DNA from: Limnanthes douglasii subsp. nivea
Taxonomy: Eukaryota; Streptophyta; Magnoliopsida; Brassicales; Limnanthaceae
Assembly (NCBI GenBank): GCA_036936605.1
Contig: JAUPFV010000001.1
Coordinates: 75,349,910-75,413,909, forward strand
DNA: 64,000 nt
Reading direction: 5' to 3'
Shown here piece after piece: positions 56,834-64,000 of the stretch. The notes below the pieces were generated by a model. That model did no database searches. It worked only from the letters and a program-made list of their open reading frames with translations, and was not told the origin of the DNA. Made by a program: the position numbers and the translations under genes. Position 1 is the first letter of the stretch. Every line of letters starts with the position of its first letter.

Positions 56834-57196
56834 CTAACAAAATTTAGTTTGAATTATATAAATAAGTAATTTATTAGAAAAACTTACATCTCTATGACAT
56901 ACATTAAACGCCTCATGTAGCGCGTAATAAGGATAGAGACTCGGAACATCGGAAAATATTGGTGCAAACTCTGGATCGACCTCAAGCGTTATGCAAAGAC
57001 GAAGCTGCACCACTGTTGTCCGCCGCAGTCCGACCAACGTCATGACTGGTATTGTCCTTTGGACCACCACGACGCATGCTTCGTTTCGTGCGGCTAGCTG
57101 ACGAGAGTTCCTCGGTAGGGACAAACTCCGTAAGAACCGATGTATAAAAAGTTGTATTGTGACAATAAAGATTCCTAACAGTTTTTTTACGAGCAT
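56834..57196 (-). CDS. unidentified ORF island, duplicated (copy 2)
   Basis: A 120-residue frame (MLVKKLLGIFIVTIQLFIHR ... VDPEFAPIFSDV ... FNVCHRD), the counterpart of 34044-33754. It keeps a clean gatgtaagtt splice-donor-like site at its 3' part (minus, about 56890-56881), where copy 1 has gatgtcagtt. The N-terminal 20 residues are hydrophobic and could form a signal or membrane segment. No family was recognised, so coding status is unproven. Confidence 0.3.
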   Translation of the reverse strand: MLVKKLLGIFIVTIQLFIHRFLRSLSLPRNSRQLAARNEACVVVVQRTIPVMTLVGLRRTTVVQLRLCITLEVDPEFAPIFSDVPSLYPYYALHEAFNVCHRDVSFSNKLLIYIIQTKFC

Positions 57197-57199
57197 CCT

Positions 57200-59425
57200 A
57201 AAAAAAATATAAATAATCTCAAGTCCTATAATATGTAATCCATATTAAAAACAACCATTTTTACTTTAACTTAATATATTTTTACATAGAATACTCCTTA
57301 TAAAACTTCTGACCCTCTTTAATTATTAAAAAAAAATACTTGACACATGTTTTATGAAATGGTTGGTCAATTACGGGAACTTAGGCAAAATTAGATAAAA
57401 ATAACAGGAAATTAGGCAGAATTAGACAAAGATAAACATCAATTTTTTATGTTGTTTGGACCCTCAAAACAGTGTATATAAACATATTGAAACCTTATTA
57501 ATTGTGTTTGGTTTGGATTAATATTTAAGTTTTACCATGTAGTTTGTTAACGTTATCTTTTTACGATATTAAAATAATGTCGTGCTTTCGTGTCCATGTA
57601 GCCTTGTTTACCATGTAGTTTTGTTAAACGTAACTTTTGTAAGGAAGATGATTATGGTTTATTATAGTATAAAAAATAAATATAAATATAATATAGAGCA
57701 AGTTATCGTCAACAATTCTGTTACATTATTTTTGAAGTATTTTTTTAAAAGTTTATTTAAAGCAATTGGATATATAAAATCTCCTAATAATACGCATAAA
57801 CCCATAAATCGTGTAAAACTTTAACAATGAATTATTTTTAAAATTTAAAACTTTGTATTTTTTAAAATTTTAACTTTAAAATGTTTTTAAAAAACATAAT
57901 TTTTTTATTTTTGAAAGACGAATAAAACGAAATCCATGAACGATACTGATAAAAAAAATATTTTTTCAAACTAATTCTGCACCCTGTTGACATGTAAGTT
58001 CGCTCCATTTATACAGTCCAATTTTTTATTTTAAAACAAATTATTTCAACATACCACTAAACATATTTGAGCAACTACAAAAAAATTAGTTGTTTCGGAC
58101 CCAATTAACATATATTTTCACAAAAATAAGTTGTATTTTATTTTTTCACAAAATCAAACTTATTTGACAACCAAAAGTCATATTTACACAACCATTTTCT
58201 TATTATAATGGCTACATGTTTGCACCAAATTGTGAAACTAGAATTCAAAGTTATTTTTCCGCGGTCAAAGTCCTATTTACGCAACTTTTTTATTCTTAAT
58301 TTTGCAACCCGATTACTCATATTGTCACAAACAAATGTAGTTAAAGAAATCAACACGAAAATATACATATTCTAGCAAGTATATAAAAAGATAGTTGTTT
58401 GACACACAATTAATACTTATTTTAAAAAAACAACTTGTGTTTTGTTTTTCACATAATTAGACTTATTTCACAACCAAAATTCCTATTAACGCAACCATTT
58501 TCTTCTTATTTTCGCAATGTATTTGCACCTAATTAAGCATTTAGAACAAATTCATTTTTACCATAATTACATGTAATTGCGCGCCCAATTAGATGTAATT
58601 TCTTGCTTTTAACATCAACTTTTTTTTTATAAAAAACAAGTTTTTTTCTGAAGCTTTGAATAGTTTTTAGTCTGAAATTTCCAATATATATAATTTCAAA
58701 ATTTATATGGAAAGTTTTTTCATTTTTAAAGAATTATTTCTCTAACTGAGATTTCAATCTACTAATCAATTTCTCATATTTTCTAAACATACGATCCTCA
58801 CCTATCTCACCGTTACTTCTCGTTCTCTCTAGTACTTCCAACACTTATTGCACTCCTCACAAAGCTTTCGGTTATTATTCTTAAACACATCAAACATTTC
58901 GACAATCTAATATAAATAACTTTTCGGCGCGTTTCATCACCCTAGTAATTTTATTTTACATAATATACCATTAGGAAAAAATACATCACAAAATTGGCAC
59001 GTGGGAAATTGAGGTCCAAGTAAGACGAGTTCTTCAAAATCTTCTGCAACTACTTTCGCACCTCATACTAGTTTCCTTGAAGAAAAATATATACATGTGC
59101 CACTTTTCTAAGTTTAGAGCCAACCATTGTTTACGGTCACATGATGTACAAAATATAGATTAAAAACACTAGTCGGACATCATGAGAGTGTCTCATTTGG
59201 CTGAGATAATGATGATTTACAATCTGGTGACTGATATTTTCTTGATATATAAACATGCTCTGTGTTCTATCATTTATCACCCTAAAATCCTAACAAATCT
59301 GAAGAAGGTGATGATGACACCTCTTTCATGCTAAGAAATTGTTAAGGATATATTTCCAGGCTTCACCATATTCTTTATCTCTCTCAGCATTCATAGGAAA
59401 CAATTTCTAAAGTAAAATTCTGATT
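57200..59425. other. duplicated AT-rich non-coding stretch (copy 2)
   Basis: The counterpart of 34145-36259. No gene or element is recognised. About 50 bp around 57440-57475 (atgttgtttggaccctcaaa) have no match in copy 1. Confidence 0.5.
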
Positions 59426-59710
59426 GTGAGTCATCTAACAGTTCTTAAAAGCATCGATCTTGATGTTATCATTCTTGATCTGTTGAGAAGAGTAAGATAC
59501 CTTCTTCTCGTAATCGGAGAGAGCAAAGCAAAGGATCGCGCACATATGAGCCTCACCCAGTGTGACAAGAGAAAACTAACAATTTTCATCATCACAAACC
59601 CACCATGCGGATTAGTGGAGAAATCAAAACTATCATCTGGCTCCTTATGTGAACATCCAATTCACCAGTTTCCTCTAATAGACCCACCAACAGGAAAGAT
59701 AATCATTTAG
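59426..59710 (+). CDS. unidentified ORF, duplicated (copy 2)
   Basis: It begins MSHLTVLKSIDLDVIILDLL, runs 94 residues and includes GLVEKSKLSSGSLCEHPIHQ, which copy 1 has lost by a 57-bp deletion. No domain is known. A different frame continues across the duplication end at 59811 into the acidic aORF tail, so part of this region may belong to an antisense gene of Tat-D. Confidence 0.3.
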   Translation: MSHLTVLKSIDLDVIILDLLRRVRYLLLVIGESKAKDRAHMSLTQCDKRKLTIFIITNPPCGLVEKSKLSSGSLCEHPIHQFPLIDPPTGKIII

Positions 59711-59811
59711 ACTGCAGGTCCCATACCTATTTCGTTGTTAAAATCTGTCAGCATGCAACTCAAATGAACTATATTTTTTTCCCACAACCCAGACTTGGCT
59801 TAGCCATCCAC

Positions 59812-59910
59812 GAAGAAAACACCGGGGAGGGCCCTCACGAAGAGAAAGACGATCCCAATAAGAAGAAGAAGACAAGTGAGGCTGAGCCATCTTCAAAGGC
59901 TCAATCTTAA
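59812..59910 (+). pseudogene. C-terminal tail of a Tat-D aORF
   Basis: The frame EENTGEGPHEEKDD ... KKKKTSEAEPSSKAQS ends at TAA 59908-59910. It is charged and low-complexity, like the acidic C-terminus of the Tat-A aORF. It lies antisense to and downstream of the Tat-D pol, with a tandem repeat between, which is the same layout as in Tat-A and Tat-B. The body of the gene is cut off at 59811, where duplication copy 2 ends. Confidence 0.45.
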
Positions 59911-59945
59911 ACTATGAATTATCCTTTCACTTTTCATGTTACCTG

Positions 59946-60110
59946 AACTAAAGTCCTTGGAAGGCCAAGGCATTTTTGTTATTGTGTCAGGCATTTGACC
60001 GGATAGATCTTTTGTTTTGTTTGACAATTGAAAAGTCCTTGGAAGGCCAAGGCATTAAGGTTATTTTAATGAATATCTTTGTTTTGCACAACTCTTGCAT
60101 TCTTCCATAG
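59946..60110 (-). repeat. 82-bp tandem repeat (2 units) in Tat-D 3' UTR
   Basis: aaagtccttggaaggccaag occurs at 59950 and 60032 (82 bp apart), with partly conserved sequence after it. The core ccttggaaggccaagg is itself palindromic. Its position between integrase and the aORF tail matches the arrays of Tat-A and Tat-B. Confidence 0.75.
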
Positions 60111-60407
60111 TTTGTTTCAATTTTGGTGGCTAGTGTTTAAATAGCCCTTAGTTATTCCATAAATATTCTAAAGCGAGAGTGTTTAAACTTCTCCGATGAC
60201 AAATGTTTAAGTAGTCATCTTCAATTCAATCCGGATGGTGTGACAAAAAACAAAGTAAGAACACTTCGATTTTTTTTTTAAGAAGGCATCAAGTTTTATA
60301 AAAATCCCGGACACCTCATTAAAACCTCCCCGGGCCACCAGGGTAGGAAAGAGTATGCCCCCAAATATTTACATAGATTTTTAAACAAGTAAATATTTAC
60401 ATTGTTC
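60111..60407. other. Tat-D 3' untranslated region
   Basis: No ORF. On the minus strand, ctctttcctaccctggtggc followed by ggttttaatgagg (about 60350-60310) is the conserved post-integrase motif of Tat/Athila-type elements, also present after the Tat-B integrase. Confidence 0.6.
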
Positions 60408-61985
60408 CTACTCTAAGTACATCCGGAGATGTTCAATATTCCAAGGGTGATTCAAAACCCTTCCATCTTTTTCTTCTAGCCAGTATGTTCCAGGTTTGAG
60501 CCTTTCAATGACCATATAAGGTCCTTCCCAAGTCGGGGCTAGTTTGCCGAGCTGCTTCTCTTTGGTGTGTAAGAAGACCTGCTTCTCATCAAACTGCTTC
60601 TCATCAAACCCTGATAGTGTGCAGCTCTAAAGTGAGCCTTAACTCGTCTTTCTTCTATTAGGTCAAGCTGACCCCTGATTGCCACTTCGTTAGCTTGTTC
60701 GGAGAAATTATGAACTCGAAAAAAAGGGAGATTTGCCTCTATGGGAGCTATGACATCCATCCCATAGACTAAGGCAAAGGGTGACTCTTGTGTTGCAGCC
60801 CTAGGAGTAGTCCGGTAGGCCCATAAAACTTCTTGTAAATAGCTAGGCCATTTCCCAACAACCCCTTCCAATTTTTTCTTTAAACCGGACAGTATAGTTC
60901 TGTTAGCCACTCTAACCTAACCATTTTCTAGTGGGTGAAAAGGTGAAGAGAAACAATGTTGTATACCCCTTGAGGCACAGAAACTCTCCATTTCCCTGTT
61001 ATCGAACTGTGGCCCATTGTCCGTCGTTATCTTTTGTGGAACACCAAATCTGCAACAGATGTTGGATAAAATGAATTTTATGACAGCTCTCGATGTTGTT
61101 CCTGCCAGCGGGGCTGCTTTAATCCACTTCGAAAAATAATCTATAGCAAGAATTATAGTTCTGCGTCCTCCGGACGCCATAGGAAGAGGTCCCACCAAAT
61201 CCAATCCCCATCGAGCAAAAGATATAGGCTCAGAAATTGACTCTAAAGGGATGGCTGGGACATGAATTTCATTACTATATCTCTGGCACGGATCACACCT
61301 TCTTACCATCTCCTTAGCATCTTGCATTATAGAGGGCCAATAATAGCCAGCCAGTAAAACTCTCCTTGTTAGAGCCCTGAATCCACAGTGAGCTGATCCC
61401 TCACCATCATGCAATTCGGAGAGGACTGCTTGAGACTCATCATCTCCCAAATATTGCAAAAGAGGTTTACTGTAAGATTTTTTATACGGAACGTCCCTTA
61501 GTATGATAAAACCACGAGATTTGTGCTTCATTTTTCTTGCTAGTTATTTATCCGGAGGCAAGATGCCATCAGAGAGATACTGCAGGAGAGGGAATCTCCA
61601 ATCTTGAGGCTGTTTAATCTGTACATAGAAAATTTCTTCCTCTTTGCTCACATTGAGTTAAATGGAAGGGCACTCCAGCACATGGATCCAAGGATATGAC
61701 TCAGTGTATGCTTTTGAACTTAAGTGCCTCATTTTTAAGAAGAAGTAATTACTTCACTCGTTGCTTCTTTTTGGCCTCAGATTGACCTTGCGCATGGTGG
61801 ATTAGAAGCTGGGAATCGCTCATCAGCTTGACCCTTTTGGCCCCACAAATATAAGCTAACTTTAAACGAGCTATAGTTGCTTTATATTCCGACTCATTGT
61901 TGGAAGCCCTAAAAGCAAAACATATAGCCTGGTACATTTTGTCACCATATGGAGAAGTCAAGCACACCCCTACTGACTTAGAGTG
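60408..61985 (-). pseudogene. Tat-D RNase H and integrase
   Basis: On the minus strand from 61985: a second (archaeal-type) RNase H with SVGVCLTSPYGD, FRASNNESEYKATIARLKLA and SDSQLLIHHAQG. A linker with DWRFPLLQYLSDG follows. Integrase then has HCGFRALTRRVLLAGYYWP, CDPCQRYS (zinc finger), WGLDLVGPLP (first Asp), TTDNGPQFDN (second Asp), LQEVLWAYRTTPRAATQESP and a C-terminus HPWNIEHLRMYLE ending at TAG 60408-60410. The dual RNase H is typical of the Tat lineage. At 60911-60919 an amber codon replaces Gln, and Arg stands at the catalytic Glu position, so integrase is dead. RT and gag are missing to the right, cut off by the nested chromovirus at 61989. Confidence 0.9.
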
Positions 61986-61988
61986 AAA

Positions 61989-62267
61989 TGCAAGAGAAGC
62001 CAAAAGGGATAAAAAACCCTAATTTTAATAAATAAAAATAACTCCCAGAACAGTGTATAGAAGATAGGTTTATATAAGGGTTCAAGCGAAACCCTAAAAC
62101 TAAAAATATGAAAATTACAAAAAAAGCCTAAAGTATTAAAATTGCAAAACAAGAGGATAGATGAGCCCGAATGCCCAAAAAATCCCATAGTTCACGACAA
62201 AATCTCGTGACTTGCGTTCGTGACGTCGTTTCCTTTGAAACAAGGTGTTGTGGGTCAAAATCTGACA
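61989..62267 (-). repeat. chromovirus 3' LTR (279 bp)
   Basis: On the plus strand it begins TG (61989) and ends CA (62267), the inverted-dinucleotide ends of an LTR. It follows the pol stop (62284) by only 16 bp and contains a TATA box (minus ttatataaacc, about 62076-62066). Its inner boundary adjoins Tat-D RNase H coding sequence, so the element is inserted in Tat-D. The other LTR is beyond the window. Confidence 0.65.
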
Positions 62268-62283
62268 CCGGAGCTCCAAACTG

Positions 62284-64000
62284 TCAATTCACCAAACTGT
62301 CTGCATCAATCCCACCGGGGTAGAGAAGATTCGCCCTCGAATCAGAACCGGTCTCCCCATCAGAAGAGTCACATGCATAAGGAATCAGATGCTTAACATT
62401 AAAGACATCAGTCGTGCGGACATGGCTAGGCAAACGTAGTCGATAAGCATTCCGATTGATCCGCTCCACAATCTCTACTGGACCAATCTTCCGGGCGGCC
62501 AGTTTGTTGTATTCACTAGCAGGGTAACGATTCTTTGTTAAAACTGCCCACACATAGTCACCAACTTCGAACTGAACAGGACGACGATGAGAATCTTCCT
62601 GAGACTTATACTTGGCGGTGCTCAAGACCAACTGATCATGAGTCTGCTGGTGGGTTTGGCGAATCTGTGAGACAAGTTCCTCAGCAGTTGTATGAAGACG
62701 AATCTTGCTAGGCAGTGCTAACAAGTCTACTGGACCCCGAGGCACAATACCATACATCACCTGAAAAGGACAAAAACCCGTGGATCTGTTAAGGGCATGG
62801 TTGTGGGCGAACTCCGCCTGCGGTAAGCGTTGATCCCAAGCCTTCGGATGATCTCCCACCAGACTGCGCAACAGGTTACCAAGGGATCGGTTAACCACCT
62901 CTGTCTGACCATCCGTCTGGGGGTGGTAAGCACTACTGAAGTTGAGCTGTGTATTCACCATATGCCATAAGCTGCGCCAAAAATGACTCACAAACCGGGT
63001 GTCACGGTCAGAAACAATAGTACTGGGAAGGCCATGAATACGATAAATCTCTCGAAAGAAAAGCTGCGCGACACACACTGCATCAGATGTTTTTCTACAG
63101 GGGATGAAGTGTACCATCTTAGAAAAACGATCAACCACCACAAAAATAGATTCGAATCCACGCTGAGTCCGGGGTAAACCAAGAACAAAATCCATACTGA
63201 TGTCGGTCCAGGGCTGAGCAGGAATCGGCAGGGGCAAACAAAGACCTACATTTGTGGATGTTCCCTTGGCCAACTGACAAATTCAACAACGGGCGACAAA
63301 ACGACCAACTTCCTTCCGCATCGAAGGCCAAAAATAGGATGAGGACATTAACTGGTATGTTCGATCACGGCCCACATGACCTTCATTATGCAGCTCCTTG
63401 ATCAGGTGAGGACGCAAACTACAGTCATGGATACACAGTTGTACACCACGAAAGAGAAAGCCATCCTCCAATAAAAAATCAGAATGTTCGCCATGCTGAA
63501 TCAGGTCAATAACCCGAGAGAAGAATGAGTCAGTAACATAAAGGTCAACAAAAGAATCAAAGCTAGGAACCTGAACGCGCATCTCAGTCAACAGAGTGTG
63601 ACGTCGGCTCAAAGCATCAGCAACCCGATTCGTAATACCGGCCTTGTGCTTGATGACAAAAGTGAACTGCTGCAAGTAAGCTATCCAAGAAGCATGTCTA
63701 TGAGATAATTTGTCTTGACTACCAAGATACTTCAAAGAATCATGATCAGTATATAACACAAATTTGTGCTGAAACAAGTAATGACGCCAATGCTTGATAG
63801 CCTGAACTATCGCATAAAATTCAATATCATAAGTACTAAATCGCAGCTTGGCATTTGCCAATTTCTCACTGAAGAAAGCCACAGGACGCCCTGACTGGGA
63901 GAGAACTGCCCCAATACCAAATTTAGACGCATCACAATGAAGCTCGAATGGCTGGGAAAAGTCGGGTAGCACCAGAATAGGCGCTGTGGTGAGACACCGT
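62284..64000 (-). pseudogene. chromovirus (Ty3/gypsy) pol: RNase H and integrase, one stop codon
   Basis: The minus-strand frame enters from the right edge with the RT connection/RNase H (LPDFSQPFELHCDASKFGIG, YTDHDSLKYL, NRVADALSRR). The H2C2 zinc finger follows (HNEGHVGRDRTYQL ... CxxC). Integrase has Asp in DISMDFVLGLP, Asp in VSDRDTRFVSHFW, Glu in QTDGQTEVVNRSLGN, and a C-terminus SARKIGP-like (AARKIGPVEIVERINRNAYR, DVFNVKHLIPY). The C-terminal motifs fit chromoviruses of the CRM/Galadriel group, and no canonical chromodomain is seen. One TGA at 63285-63283 replaces a probable Arg codon inside the H2C2 C-x-x-C; otherwise the frame is open for 570 codons. It is therefore much younger than its host Tat-D. 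The call is partial at the window edge. Confidence 0.92.

Larger units (their letters stand above)
50246..59811 (+). repeat. large direct duplication, copy 2 (9.6 kb)
   Basis: It corresponds to 21431-36583 in the same orientation. The join 52656-52660 (cctcc) marks the loss of the equivalent of 23834-29549 (5716 bp). In copy 1 both breakpoints carry cctcc (23829-23833 and 29545-29549). The left breakpoint is inside the foldback element, so copy 2 carries a truncated foldback end fused to a truncated copia LTR. The right end falls exactly where Tat-D aORF-like sequence starts. Confidence 0.93.

Noticed and set aside
21431..59811. The two duplication copies as giant 5' and 3' LTRs around Tat-C gag-pol
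   Set aside because: The order is suggestive (copy, gag, protease, RT, copy). However, the termini lack TG...CA, no primer site follows 36583, and a 15-kb LTR holding its own copia element and ORFs is far beyond known sizes.
62983..63331. Extra ORFs on both strands within the chromovirus integrase
   Set aside because: Shadows of the well-supported integrase frame.
1..64000. CRISPR arrays, rRNA genes and bacterial operons
   Set aside because: None found. The tandem arrays present have no spacer-repeat alternation, and all recognised coding remnants are plant transposon proteins.

Overview
The window is nuclear DNA from a flowering plant, probably a eudicot. It is AT-rich and packed with degenerate transposable elements: Ty3/gypsy Tat-type and chromovirus, Ty1/copia, an L1-type LINE with a DUF4283 ORF1, a MULE with an OTU domain, a plant mobile domain gene, hAT and foldback elements. 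I found no intact host protein-coding gene. Nothing points to bacteria or a virus: there is no operon, no CRISPR array and no rRNA. The only conventional cellular gene is a tRNA-Ala(CGC)-like gene, and it sits inside a hAT element. The species cannot be named from the sequence alone.

Layout. 0-5 kb: 3' part of a plus-strand Tat-type gypsy element (Tat-A), made of the integrase tail, a 36-bp tandem array, a large antisense gene (aORF) and an LTR-like tail. 5-7.1 kb: AT-rich DNA with a (TA)n tract. 7.1-13.6 kb: a minus-strand L1-type LINE remnant (ORF1, endonuclease, reverse transcriptase, RNase H). 14.5-22 kb: Tat-B, plus strand, with LTR-like ends, a deleted centre, integrase, a 90-bp tandem array and an antisense aORF. 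21.4-36.6 kb: first copy of a large direct duplication, holding an LTR-like block, a foldback element, about 190-bp AT-rich repeats, copia LTRs and a gag-protease-only copia element. 36.7-40.9 kb: Tat-C gag, protease and RT-RNase H, with a 1.3-kb hAT element carrying the tRNA gene inserted in the protease. 41.1-43.6 kb: MULE transposase followed by an OTU cysteine-protease domain. 44.4-47.4 kb: an antisense plant mobile domain (PMD) gene flanked by two arrays of GC-rich palindromes. 48.3-49.1 kb: an aORF fragment on the plus strand. 50.2-59.8 kb: second copy of the duplication, with a 5.7-kb internal deletion. 59.8-62 kb: Tat-D, minus strand, with an aORF tail, an 82-bp repeat, integrase and RNase H. 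62-64 kb: a much better preserved chromovirus nested in Tat-D and leaving the window on the right.

The most interesting theme is a family of spliced antisense genes attached to the Tat-type elements. Three loci share a recognisable core. Two of them share a splice donor at the same protein position, although their sequences have diverged strongly. In Tat-A, Tat-B and Tat-D a private tandem array lies between integrase and the aORF. The second theme is the hAT element with a perfect 8-bp target duplication and an internal tRNA-Ala gene. The third is the palindrome-bracketed PMD gene beside a MULE-OTU gene. Antisense extra ORFs and tandem repeats downstream of integrase are established features of Tat/Ogre-lineage elements, so novelty lies in these particular proteins and in intron conservation. 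Percent identities are judged by eye; no alignment was run.
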